DNA of 26,765 bases from DATJFH01 sp035495815 (lineage in GTDB: Bacteria > Acidobacteriota > Terriglobia > Bryobacterales > Bryobacteraceae), in NCBI GenBank assembly GCA_035495815.1, contig DATJFH010000233.1, forward strand, positions 1-26,765, read 5' to 3'. Positions 15,091 to 23,350 of the stretch are shown piece by piece. The position numbers were made by a program, and so were the translations under genes. Numbering within the stretch: position 1 is the stretch's first letter; each line of letters starts with the position of its first letter. The notes under the pieces are model-generated. The model was given only the letters and a program-made list of their open reading frames with translations, ran no database searches and was not told the origin of the DNA.

Positions 15091-16895
15091 ACCGTTACCG
15101 CCTGCCATTGATGTACATTGCCCGCCAGTGGCGGCTCCTGTCGGGGATCCTCTTGATTACGGCGGTCTACTCCGCCGTGGCCGCGCTCGAGCCATGGCCA
15201 ATGAAGCTGCTGATCGATCATGGACTCAAGGGGCAGCCGCTGCCGCGCCAATTGGCGACTGCGCTCGACGCCCTCTCCATTCCGCGGACGCCCTTGGGAC
15301 TGATCTCCGTCTCGGGGGCAGCCAGTCTCGCGCTGTTTGCAGTTGGCGGCGGTCTGAGTCTGGCGCTGATGTGGTTGTGGGCCGTCGCCGGGCAGCGCAT
15401 GGTCTTTGATCTCTCGACAGACCTGTTCCAGCGATTGCAGCGGCTCTCCTTCGGATATCACGCGCGCCATCCGGTCGGAGACTCGCTGTGCCGATTGAGC
15501 GGGGACACATGGTGCGTGTACAACCTGAGCAGCCGGCTGTTCTCTCCATTCGAGCAGATCCTGATGCTGGCGACGGTCGGAACGGTGGCGTGGCGGTTAA
15601 ATCCGCGCCTCGCGATTTTTGCGCTGGCCGCGGCCCCGGCGCTGGCCGCTTCTTCTGTTTACTTCGGCCGGCGGCTGAAAGCGAGGGCCAAACTTGGGCG
15701 CGAAGCCCACTCGCGGCTCGCGAGCTTCGTTCACCAGTGCCTGGCTTGCATCCCCGTGGTGCAGGCGTTCACTACCGAGAAGCGCAACGCGCAGCAGTAC
15801 AAGCAGCTCTCGGCCGACGCGGTGGAGCTTTCGCAACGAGCTTCGCTGGTTGGCGGTCTCTACGGCATCGTCAACGGCCTGGTGAGCACCGCCGGGACCG
15901 CGGCCATCCTCTATGCCGGCGGACAGCAGGTGATCGCCGGGAAATTGTCGGTGGGAAGCCTGATCGTTTTCCTCGCGTACGTGCGCAAGATGCAATATGC
16001 CACTGAAACCCTGCTGAAAACATACGGCAGCGTCAAGCCGGTAGAAGCCAGCATTGAGCGCGTCATGGAAGTCCTGGAGATCGGCGAGCACGAAGTGTGC
16101 GATTCACGCGACGCAAGACCGCTGCCGCCGCGGGCCGCCGGCCAGGGAGTCTCGATTCGTTTCGAGGACGTTACCTTCGGCTACCAGCCGGGGCGCGCGA
16201 CACTGAAGCAAATCACTCTCGAGGCGCAGCCGGGAGAGACGGTCGCGCTGGTCGGCCCAACGGGCGCAGGCAAGAGCACGCTGGTATCTCTGATCCCCCG
16301 CTTCTACGATGTATGGTCAGGCCGCGTCTGCGTGGATGGAGTGGATGTCCGCAGCTTGAAGGTGGCCAGCCTCAGGGCGCAAATCGCCATGGTGCTGCAG
16401 GACCCGTTCCTGTTTGCGATCAGTGTGGCCGACAACATCGCTTATGGGCGTCCCCACGCGACCCGCGCGGAAATCATCGCAGCTGCGGAAGCCGCCAATG
16501 CCGACGCGTTCATACGCCAGCTCCCCGAGGGGTATGACACCGTTCTCACCGAGCGCGGCCAGACTCTGTCGGGCGGAGAACGTCAGAGGCTTGCCATGGC
16601 GCGAGCGCTTTTGAAGGACGCTCCAGCGCTCCTTCTCGACGAGCCGACGTCCGCGCTGGACACCATTACGGAGGCGTCCGTTCTGGAAGCCCTGGACCGG
16701 CTTAGGATGAACCGCACGACATTCATCATCGCTCACCGGCTCTCGACCATACGGCGGGCCGACAGGATCGTTGTCCTCGATGAAGGTAGCATCCTCGAGA
16801 CCGGAAGCCACGTCGAGCTGGTGGCGCGATCGGGCTTGTATCAGCGGCTTGACGCGCTGCAGTTCGGGGATGTTCTGCGGGCAGGTGTGGCGTGA
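15087..16895 (+). CDS. ABC transporter half-molecule (TMD-NBD), MsbA-like, first of pair
   Basis: The 602-residue product has an N-terminal six-helix exporter domain (about 15-310) and a C-terminal ATPase domain. The ATPase shows Walker A GPTGAGKST at 390-398, a Q-loop (MVLQDPFLFA), signature LSGGERQR at about 494-501, Walker B ALLLDEPTSALD and an H-loop (FIIAHRLST), all intact. This is the fused half-transporter architecture of MsbA-type lipid, glycolipid and oligosaccharide exporters, not the separate Wzm/Wzt type. It overlaps the GH-GT2 gene by ATGA and the next ABC gene by GTGA, so translation is likely coupled. With the following gene it probably forms a heterodimer exporting a lipid-linked or free saccharide. 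Substrate is inferred from context only. Confidence 0.9.
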   Translation: MNRYRLPLMYIARQWRLLSGILLITAVYSAVAALEPWPMKLLIDHGLKGQPLPRQLATALDALSIPRTPLGLISVSGAASLALFAVGGGLSLALMWLWAVAGQRMVFDLSTDLFQRLQRLSFGYHARHPVGDSLCRLSGDTWCVYNLSSRLFSPFEQILMLATVGTVAWRLNPRLAIFALAAAPALAASSVYFGRRLKARAKLGREAHSRLASFVHQCLACIPVVQAFTTEKRNAQQYKQLSADAVELSQRASLVGGLYGIVNGLVSTAGTAAILYAGGQQVIAGKLSVGSLIVFLAYVRKMQYATETLLKTYGSVKPVEASIERVMEVLEIGEHEVCDSRDARPLPPRAAGQGVSIRFEDVTFGYQPGRATLKQITLEAQPGETVALVGPTGAGKSTLVSLIPRFYDVWSGRVCVDGVDVRSLKVASLRAQIAMVLQDPFLFAISVADNIAYGRPHATRAEIIAAAEAANADAFIRQLPEGYDTVLTERGQTLSGGERQRLAMARALLKDAPALLLDEPTSALDTITEASVLEALDRLRMNRTTFIIAHRLSTIRRADRIVVLDEGSILETGSHVELVARSGLYQRLDALQFGDVLRAGVA

Positions 16896-18706
16896 AGCGC
16901 TGGATCCGCCTGTTCGGTTTTGCGCGGCCGCACCTGGGCGGATCACTTCTGCTGCTCGGGAAGTCCTTTGTGGGCGTGGGCCTCGACCTGGCAAAGCCAT
17001 GGCCGATGAAATGGATCATCGATTCCGCACTGAGCCGGCAGCCATTGCCGGCTGCCGCCGCATGGATCGCAGCGCTGCCGGGGGCCGGCGCTCCCGCCGG
17101 TTTGCTGGCGTGGTTATGCTCCGGAGTTGTCGTCCTGTTCCTTCTGGCCTGGGCCAATCGAGTGACGCAGGCCTATATTCAGGCCGGGGTCGGCAGCCGG
17201 ATGACGTTCACATTGGGCTCTTGCCTTTTTGAGCGCCTTCAGGAGCTTTCCCTGGGGTTTCATTCCCGGCGCAACAGGGGAGACCTGGTGCAGCGCGTTA
17301 CCAGTGACAGCGCTTGCCTTCGAGCCCTGATGTTCGAAGTCTCTCTTCCGCTGCTAACGTCGGCGGCGACGTTGATCACCATATTTTGGGTAATGTGGCG
17401 GATCGACCCGCCGCTTGCGCTGCTGGCCGCCGCTGCCGCGCCGCTGTTCGGCTTGTGTCTCAGACGCTATGTCCGCCCGATGGAGGAACGCAGCTACGAA
17501 CAGGCGGAGCTCCAGGGCCGGATCATGGCCGCCGCCGAGCAGACGCTTACCGCTCTACCGGCCGTTCGCGCGTTCGGACGTGAAGAACACGAAGATGACC
17601 GCTTTTCAGCGCTCTGCGCGCTGAGCGATCGAGCTTACCTTCGAACGCTGACCGCGCAACTCAAATTCAAGTTCAGCACGGACGCCGTGATGGCCGCCGG
17701 AACCGCCGCGGTGATGATCGCAGCCGGAATCCATGTGGTCTCCGGAAGACTCTCGATAGGCACGCTGTTCGTCTTTACCAGCTACCTGGGCGCGCTCTAC
17801 TCGCCTCTCGAGACGCTCGCCTACATATCCCAGAGTCTGGCGACGGCTTCGGCGGGCGCGCGCCGGGTTTTCGAAATTTTCGATGAAATGGACGAAATTC
17901 GCGAGGCTCCGGGCGCGATCGAAGCTTGCGCCGGATCCGCAGGACAAGGCGGCCGGGTCCGGTTCGAGGGCGCCACGTTCGCCTACAGTTCGGCGCGGCC
18001 CGCGGTCAAAGACGTCTGGCTCGACGCGCATCCGGGCGAGGTCGTAGCGCTCGTCGGCGCCACCGGCGCGGGTAAGAGCACTCTGCTGTCGCTGATCCCC
18101 CGGTTCCACGACGTGATCGAAGGTCGAGTGCTGTTCGGCGGCGTGGACGTTCGTGAGCTTCGGATCGCGAGTCTTCGTTCACAGATCGCAATCGTTCAGC
18201 AGGAGTCGCTGCTGTTCCGGACGACCGTTGCAGAAAACATCGCTTATAGCAGGCCTGAGGCCGGGCACGATGAAGTCATCGCCGCTGCGGTGGCGGCAAA
18301 CGCGGACGGGTTCATTCGAGGATTGCCGCATGGCTACCAGACCGTGATCGGTGAGCGGGGCGCCACACTCTCCGGCGGCGAGCGCCAGAGAATCGCCATA
18401 GCACGCGCGCTGCTAAAGAACGCGCCGGTGCTGATTTTAGACGAACCGACCGCTTCACTCGACGCGCAGACGGAGGCGCTGATTTTGGAAGCATTGGAGC
18501 GGCTCATGTCGGGCCGCACGACATTCGTCGTCGCTCACCGGCTGTCCACTATCCGCCGGGCCAGCCGCATCCTCGTAATGGATAACGGACGGGTGGTCGA
18601 GAGCGGCCAACATGAGCAGTTGCTGGCCGGCGGAGGCCTGTATGCGCGACTGCACGACGCGCAATTCCGCCGTTCTAACCGCAGTGCCGTAGAGGCGCTT
18701 ACATGA
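16892..18706 (+). CDS. ABC transporter half-molecule (TMD-NBD), MsbA-like, second of pair
   Basis: The 604-residue product has the same layout as the preceding gene. The transmembrane domain covers about 15-310 and the ATPase domain about 350-590. Walker A GATGAGKST is at 389-397, the Q-loop is in IVQQESLLFR, the signature LSGGERQR is at about 493-500, Walker B is VLILDEPTASLD and the H-loop is in FVVAHRLST. All ATPase motifs are intact, so neither half is obviously degenerate. The start is the GTG at 16892, overlapping the previous stop by 4 nt, and its stop overlaps the acyltransferase start. The tandem, overlapping arrangement points to a heterodimeric exporter for the operon's saccharide product. 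Two separate homodimers cannot be excluded. Confidence 0.9.
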   Translation: MKRWIRLFGFARPHLGGSLLLLGKSFVGVGLDLAKPWPMKWIIDSALSRQPLPAAAAWIAALPGAGAPAGLLAWLCSGVVVLFLLAWANRVTQAYIQAGVGSRMTFTLGSCLFERLQELSLGFHSRRNRGDLVQRVTSDSACLRALMFEVSLPLLTSAATLITIFWVMWRIDPPLALLAAAAAPLFGLCLRRYVRPMEERSYEQAELQGRIMAAAEQTLTALPAVRAFGREEHEDDRFSALCALSDRAYLRTLTAQLKFKFSTDAVMAAGTAAVMIAAGIHVVSGRLSIGTLFVFTSYLGALYSPLETLAYISQSLATASAGARRVFEIFDEMDEIREAPGAIEACAGSAGQGGRVRFEGATFAYSSARPAVKDVWLDAHPGEVVALVGATGAGKSTLLSLIPRFHDVIEGRVLFGGVDVRELRIASLRSQIAIVQQESLLFRTTVAENIAYSRPEAGHDEVIAAAVAANADGFIRGLPHGYQTVIGERGATLSGGERQRIAIARALLKNAPVLILDEPTASLDAQTEALILEALERLMSGRTTFVVAHRLSTIRRASRILVMDNGRVVESGQHEQLLAGGGLYARLHDAQFRRSNRSAVEALT

Positions 18707-19272
18707 GCGAAATAACCACGAAAGCGGCGTATTGGACCGACGGGGAGCTGCCTCCGAACGTGATCGCCGGGCCCGGCGCCGTGCTGACAGCGCCCCACGC
18801 GTTTCGCAGGTTCAAGAGCAGGCGGGAACAGGCGCTGCGGATCGGCCGCGATTGCATGATGGATGGGGTTCACTTTGCCCTGGGCGAAAACGCGGAAGTC
18901 AAGATCGGTGATTTGTGCTACTTCACGAACGCCGTCCTGCTGTGCGAGCTTCAGATCTCGATCGGCGATTACGTGACCATCGGATGGAACGCCACCATCG
19001 CCGACAGCGACTTCCATCCCATCGCGCCGGCGCAACGTATCGCCGACGCCATCGCCTGCTCACCGGCTTCAGACGGACGGCCGAGACCTGAAATCCTGAT
19101 GCGGCCCGTGACGATCGAAGACTATGTATGGATCGGACCGAACGCGACCATTCTGAAAGGAGTTCGCCTCGGCGCCGGCTGTTTCATCGAGCCTGGGGCG
19201 CTGGTCACACGGGACATTCCTCCGCGCTCGCGCGTGCTGGGGAATCCCGCGCGCATCATCGGGGAGGTCTAG
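18703..19272 (+). CDS. Left-handed beta-helix acyltransferase (hexapeptide repeat), putative O-acetyltransferase
   Basis: The 189-residue product shows hexapeptide-repeat turns (IGRDCMMDGV, VKIGDLCYFTNAVLLC, QISIGDYVTIGWNATI, VTIEDYVWIGPNATIL, VRLGAGCFIEPGALV) and the family ending SRVLGNPARII. This is the WbbJ/maltose-acetyltransferase-like group, which typically transfers acetyl from acetyl-CoA to a sugar hydroxyl. A His in SDFHPI sits where the catalytic His is expected. An inserted loop between the His and VTIEDYV is as in sugar acetyltransferases. It is coupled to the upstream ABC gene by an ATGA overlap, so it likely decorates the exported polysaccharide. Confidence 0.88.
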   Translation: MSEITTKAAYWTDGELPPNVIAGPGAVLTAPHAFRRFKSRREQALRIGRDCMMDGVHFALGENAEVKIGDLCYFTNAVLLCELQISIGDYVTIGWNATIADSDFHPIAPAQRIADAIACSPASDGRPRPEILMRPVTIEDYVWIGPNATILKGVRLGAGCFIEPGALVTRDIPPRSRVLGNPARIIGEV

Positions 19273-19274
19273 CG

Positions 19275-19871
19275 ATGCCGACGACTTTGCCATGGGACTG
19301 GTACCAGGGTTCGATACCCGATAACGTCCTCCTCGAGGAGGGTTGTTATGTCGAAACGTCATTCAGTTTTCTCGTCTTCCGCAGCCAGGCAGCCGCCGGT
19401 CTCCGAATGGGCGGGGGAGCCTCAGCGTACACGGGAACCATGTTCGATGTCGGCCCGGAGGGTGTGGTAGACGTCGGGCGTTATGCGCTCTTGAACTCCG
19501 TGCGCATCATTTGCGACTCGAAGATCGAAATTGGCGACTATGCACTCATCTCCTGGAACGTTGTCCTGATGGATACCTACCGGGCGCCGCTCGACTCGGG
19601 AAGCCGGCGCAGATATCGGCAGGACGTGGCGGCGGGCCGCACGCCGGAGCCGGTTCCGGCAAAGCCGATCCATATCGGCTCGAACGTGTGGATCGGGTTC
19701 GACAGTTGCATATTGCCCGGCGTGACGATCGGAGAAGGATCGATCGTCGGCGCCCGTTCGGTGGTCATGGAGTCGGCTCCGCCGTACAGTGTGCTCGCGG
19801 GGAATCCCGCGCGCGTGATTCGTCAGCTAGAGAAGTCCTCGGATTCATATGAACTCGCAACCAGGTTCTAA
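19275..19871 (+). CDS. Left-handed beta-helix acyltransferase-like protein lacking the usual catalytic His
   Basis: The 198-residue product starts at the ATG at 19275 with GGGGAGG 7 nt upstream. The open frame continues further 5' (to 19128) but only inside the previous gene, so that extension is not used. Hexapeptide repeats are present (VVDVGRYALLNSVRIIC, KIEIGDYALISWNVVLM, IHIGSNVWIGFDSCIL, VTIGEGSIVGARSVV) with the YSVLAGNPARVI ending. Aligned with its neighbour, the SDFHPI segment becomes DTYRAPLD: the His is replaced by Arg. It may be inactive, structural (mixed trimers with the first enzyme), or use another base. Its 3' end overlaps the next gene by 23 nt. Confidence 0.83.
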   Translation: MPTTLPWDWYQGSIPDNVLLEEGCYVETSFSFLVFRSQAAAGLRMGGGASAYTGTMFDVGPEGVVDVGRYALLNSVRIICDSKIEIGDYALISWNVVLMDTYRAPLDSGSRRRYRQDVAAGRTPEPVPAKPIHIGSNVWIGFDSCILPGVTIGEGSIVGARSVVMESAPPYSVLAGNPARVIRQLEKSSDSYELATRF

Positions 19872-21021
19872 AGGCAAGATTATCGTCACCGGCATCGTCT
19901 TCTGGTATCCGCTGGCGGGAGTCACCTATCAGTTTCTGCACTACCTGATCGGGTTGCGCCGGCTGGGGTACGACCCGTATTACGTCGAAGACTCCGGGCG
20001 GTATGTCTATGACCCGATCCTCAACGATCTGTCGCCCGATGCGGAGTCCAACGTGCGGAGCGTCACGCCGGTATTGGAGAGGTATGGTTTTGCCGGCAAG
20101 TGGGCTTTTCGCGGGGCCTACCCCGGCGGGAAGTGCTACGGCATGCCGGAACAGGCCATCCTGCAGCTTTACCGGGAGGCCGATGCGCTCTTGAACGTGA
20201 CCGGCGCCCAGGAGATCCGTGAAGAGCATCTTGCGTGCAGGAGGAGGGTTTACGTGGAGTCCGATCCGTTCGCCTCCCAGGTTCGCGCCGCGCAGGGGGA
20301 TAAAGCCACGGTCGCCGCCATCGCGGCGCACGATATTCACTTCAGCTTCGGAGAGAATCTGGGGAACTCCGATTGCGATGTGCCGATGAATGGAGTGAAG
20401 TGGCACGCCACGCGCCAGCCGGTCGTGCTCGATCTGTGGCGGCACACCGCGCCGGCCGGCGCCGCCTACAACACCATCACTACCTGGCACAACAAAGCGA
20501 AACCAATCACCTATCGCGGCAACCAGTATTACTGGACCAAGGACCGGGAATTCGAGCGCTTCCTGGATCTTCCGCGCAGATCTGCCGCTTCATTCGAGAT
20601 CGCGGCGACGGTGAACAATCAGATACGGGACTTGCTGCAGAATCACGGATGGCGGCAGCTCGATTCGGTTTCCATCTCCCGTGACATGGATTCTTATCGC
20701 CGGTATATCCAGCAGTCGCGCGGTGAGTTCACGGTCGCCCGGGATCAGTACACCCGTCCGAACACCGGATGGTTCAGCGATCGAACCGTCTGTTACCTCG
20801 CCGCGGGCAGGCCCGTGATCACTCAGGAGACCGGCTTCAGCAAGTTTCTCCCGACAGGCCGCGGGCTTTTCGGCTTCAAAACGATGGAGGACATTCTGAA
20901 GGCGGTGGAGACGATTGAGTCCGATTACGAAGGAAACTGCCGGGCGGCTTCCGAGATCGCAGACGAGTATTTCGCTGCCGAGAAAGTCGTGGGCCATTTG
21001 ATGTCCCGCGCGGGATTGTGA
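19849..21021 (+). CDS. GT-B-like glycosyltransferase, first of three tandem paralogues
   Basis: The 390-residue product starts inside the end of the previous gene (23-nt overlap). Its N-terminus reads IIVTGIVFWYPLAGVTYQ followed by FLHYLIGLRRLGYDPYYVED, a Rossmann-like strand and helix that fit the first half of a GT-B fold. The C-terminal half has GWFSDRTVCYLAAGRPVI (307-324) and TGFSKFLPTGRGLFGF, the pattern of nucleotide-sugar-binding C-terminal domains in CgeB-like/Glyco_trans_1-type proteins. A middle motif, SDCDVPMNGVKW, is matched in the next two genes. It is a putative glycosyltransferase of the polysaccharide pathway, with unknown donor and acceptor. No signal peptide or membrane helix is seen, so it is cytoplasmic or peripheral. 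Confidence 0.75.
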   Translation: MNSQPGSKGKIIVTGIVFWYPLAGVTYQFLHYLIGLRRLGYDPYYVEDSGRYVYDPILNDLSPDAESNVRSVTPVLERYGFAGKWAFRGAYPGGKCYGMPEQAILQLYREADALLNVTGAQEIREEHLACRRRVYVESDPFASQVRAAQGDKATVAAIAAHDIHFSFGENLGNSDCDVPMNGVKWHATRQPVVLDLWRHTAPAGAAYNTITTWHNKAKPITYRGNQYYWTKDREFERFLDLPRRSAASFEIAATVNNQIRDLLQNHGWRQLDSVSISRDMDSYRRYIQQSRGEFTVARDQYTRPNTGWFSDRTVCYLAAGRPVITQETGFSKFLPTGRGLFGFKTMEDILKAVETIESDYEGNCRAASEIADEYFAAEKVVGHLMSRAGL

Positions 21022-21030
21022 GTCACTCTC

Positions 21031-22179
21031 ATGGCGCGAATCATTGTGACAGGCTACATGGTGCGGTATCCGGTGGCAGGAAATCTCCTCGCCTTCCTTT
21101 ATTATCTGGTCGGCTTACACCGGTTGGGCCATCAGGTTGCGTATCTCGAAGAGAGCGGCTGGCCGGCGTCATGCTTCAATCCGAACTCCGGTGAATGGCA
21201 GGACGACCCAAGCGTGGGATTGGATGTCGTTCGAAAGCTGCTGGTAGCCGCCGGAGTCCCGGGCTCGCCCGTTTACGTGAATTCAAGCCACGCCGGTTTG
21301 TACGGGCAGAGCTGGCCGGAGTTGAAAGAGCTGCTGCGCTCCGCAGACCTGCTTCTCAACGTCGGCGGAGTCTGCTGGCTGCCCGAGTTTTCGTTGTGCG
21401 CGCGGCGCGCCATGATCGATATGGATCCCCTGTTCACGCAGGTCGGCAAGTTCGGCGCCGGTATCGCCGCCCACCATCAGACGCACTTCACCTACGCGGG
21501 CAACATAGGACAAGCCGGCTGTAGCATCCCCACCCAGGGAGTGGACTGGTTGCCCACGCGGCCTCCGGTCGTGCTCGATGAATGGGAACCGAACGGCAGC
21601 CGGCCTGACGCTCCCCTCACCACGATCGCGCACTGGAACTCGTACGGATCAGTGGTATGGGAGGGGGAGAGATATGGCCAGAAGGACGAGGAGTTTCTTC
21701 GTCTCGTGGACGTTCCTTCAAAGACGCCGCAGGCGCTCGAACTGGCGCTTTCCGGGGCGCCGCGTGACGTGGTTCTCCGATTTCGTTCGAAAGGCTGGTC
21801 CATACGCGACCCGGGCCAGGATATCAGTGCGACACCGGCATCGTACCGCGGATACATAACCGGCTCGAAGGGCGAATTCAGCGCCGCCAAGAACGGATAC
21901 GTCAAAAGTCGCTCGGGCTGGTTCAGCGATCGTACCGTCTGCTACCTGGCTGCCGGACTGCCGGCTATTGTCCAGGATACCGGCTTCACCGACTATCTCC
22001 CGAATGGCGAGGGATTGGTCGGTTTCACCAATGCCGACGACGCTGTGGAAGGGATCGAAAGAGTAAACGCAGACTACCCACGCCATCGTCGCGCCGCGCG
22101 CAAAATCGCGGCCGAACAATTCGCGCACGACGTCGTGCTGCCAAAGCTGGTGGAGAGGGCGCTGCCGCACGGCGCATAA
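21031..22179 (+). CDS. GT-B-like glycosyltransferase, second of three tandem paralogues
   Basis: The 382-residue product is clearly related to the genes on either side: MARIIVTGYMVRYPVAGNLL, FLYYLVGLHRLGHQVAYLEE, AGCSIPTQGVDWLPTRPPVV, GWFSDRTVCYLAAGLPAIVQ (296-315) and TGFTDYLPNGEGLVGF. These match the nucleotide-sugar-binding half of GT-B-type glycosyltransferases by pattern; the family is not assigned to a CAZy number here. It starts 9 nt after the first paralogue and has a weak ribosome site, consistent with coupled translation. Donor and acceptor are unknown. The repeated presence of the same fold suggests several consecutive sugar additions, which is inference. Confidence 0.75.
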   Translation: MARIIVTGYMVRYPVAGNLLAFLYYLVGLHRLGHQVAYLEESGWPASCFNPNSGEWQDDPSVGLDVVRKLLVAAGVPGSPVYVNSSHAGLYGQSWPELKELLRSADLLLNVGGVCWLPEFSLCARRAMIDMDPLFTQVGKFGAGIAAHHQTHFTYAGNIGQAGCSIPTQGVDWLPTRPPVVLDEWEPNGSRPDAPLTTIAHWNSYGSVVWEGERYGQKDEEFLRLVDVPSKTPQALELALSGAPRDVVLRFRSKGWSIRDPGQDISATPASYRGYITGSKGEFSAAKNGYVKSRSGWFSDRTVCYLAAGLPAIVQDTGFTDYLPNGEGLVGFTNADDAVEGIERVNADYPRHRRAARKIAAEQFAHDVVLPKLVERALPHGA

Positions 22180-22191
22180 AAGGAACAGCGC

Positions 22192-23328
22192 ATGATCATC
22201 ATCTTTTCCGGAAGTATCGGCCGTTTCCCGGTGGGTGGACACGCATGGATCAACATGCAGTACCTGATTGGATTGCGCGAGCTGGGTCATGAAGTCTTCT
22301 ATCTCGAGGAATGCGGACAGGAGTCCTATGTGTACGACTGGGAGGCTCAGCAACTCACAACCGATCTGGCGTACCCGGCGTCTTATGTCCGCGCCTGCCT
22401 GGATTCCGCCGGTCTAGGGGACCGCTGGATCTATCGGGCCGGCGAACAGTCGATCGGGATGGACGTCGAGAAGTTCCGTGACGTATGCAGCCAGGCTTCC
22501 CTGTTCCTCGTGCACGCCGTGCCGGTTGCGATATGGCGGCCGGAATACCTCCGGGCGCGCAGGCATTCGTTTATCGATACGGACCCCGGATTCGTGCAGA
22601 TGAGCCTGGAAAAAGGAAACCCGGCGCTGAAACAGACCGTCGACCGGTGCCAATCGCTGTTCACAGTGGGGCAGCATATCGGAGCGCCTGATTGTCTGAT
22701 CCCGACGGCCGGACGCCGCTGGCTCAAGACCGTGCCGCCGGTGGCGCTGTCGCATTGGCCTGTGAAGGAAACTCCCGCTGACGAGTTCACGTGTGTGATC
22801 CAGTGGCGCGGATTTCGGGACGAGGTTTATCAGGGCGTCACCTATGGCCAAAAGGACCGGGAATTTCCGCGCTTCATCAATCTTCCTCAAATGACGACGC
22901 AGCCGATCCGCATCGCGGTCACCGGCGCGTCCGAGGAGAAGCTCGCGCCGTACGGCTGGCGCGTCGAGCAGGGCTGGTCAGCCTCTCGGACTCCCTCCTC
23001 CTATCGCGATTTCATTGGCCATTCCCGGGCCGAGTTTAGCGTCGCCAAGCACGGCTACGTCACCACGCAAGGAGGATGGTTCAGCGACCGTAGCGTCTGT
23101 TATCTCGCGTGCGGCCGGCCCGTTCTGGTCCAGGATACCGGTCTCGGCGACTGGTTGCCGACGGGCAAGGGCGTAGTCGCTTTCCGCGACGTCGCCGAAG
23201 CCGCGGAGGGCATCGACGTCATCAACTCGGATTATGACGCTCATCGCGCCAGCGCGAGGCGCATCGCCGAGGAGTATTTTTCGAGCGGCCGCGTTCTGCG
23301 GGACCTGGTCGGACAGGCAGCGGATTGA
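22192..23328 (+). CDS. GT-B-like glycosyltransferase, third of three tandem paralogues
   Basis: The 378-residue product shows the same blocks: MIIIFSGSIGRFPVGGHAWI, MQYLIGLRELGHEVFYLEEC, APDCLIPTAGRRWLKTVPPV, GWFSDRSVCYLACGRPVLVQ (295-314) and TGLGDWLPTGKGVVAF. It starts 12 nt after the second paralogue with AAAAGGAA upstream of the ATG. It differs from the others in the middle region (about 60-150), where acceptor recognition usually lies in GT-B enzymes, so a different acceptor is plausible. Putative role: sugar addition in the polysaccharide pathway. Confidence 0.75.
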   Translation: MIIIFSGSIGRFPVGGHAWINMQYLIGLRELGHEVFYLEECGQESYVYDWEAQQLTTDLAYPASYVRACLDSAGLGDRWIYRAGEQSIGMDVEKFRDVCSQASLFLVHAVPVAIWRPEYLRARRHSFIDTDPGFVQMSLEKGNPALKQTVDRCQSLFTVGQHIGAPDCLIPTAGRRWLKTVPPVALSHWPVKETPADEFTCVIQWRGFRDEVYQGVTYGQKDREFPRFINLPQMTTQPIRIAVTGASEEKLAPYGWRVEQGWSASRTPSSYRDFIGHSRAEFSVAKHGYVTTQGGWFSDRSVCYLACGRPVLVQDTGLGDWLPTGKGVVAFRDVAEAAEGIDVINSDYDAHRASARRIAEEYFSSGRVLRDLVGQAAD

Positions 23329-23350
23329 TCCGCCTGCGCCCGGTGGGCTT

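Noticed and set aside
19128..19274. 49-codon 5' extension of the second acyltransferase
   Set aside because: It lies within the preceding gene, is Arg/His-rich, and a strong GGGGAGG precedes the ATG at 19275.
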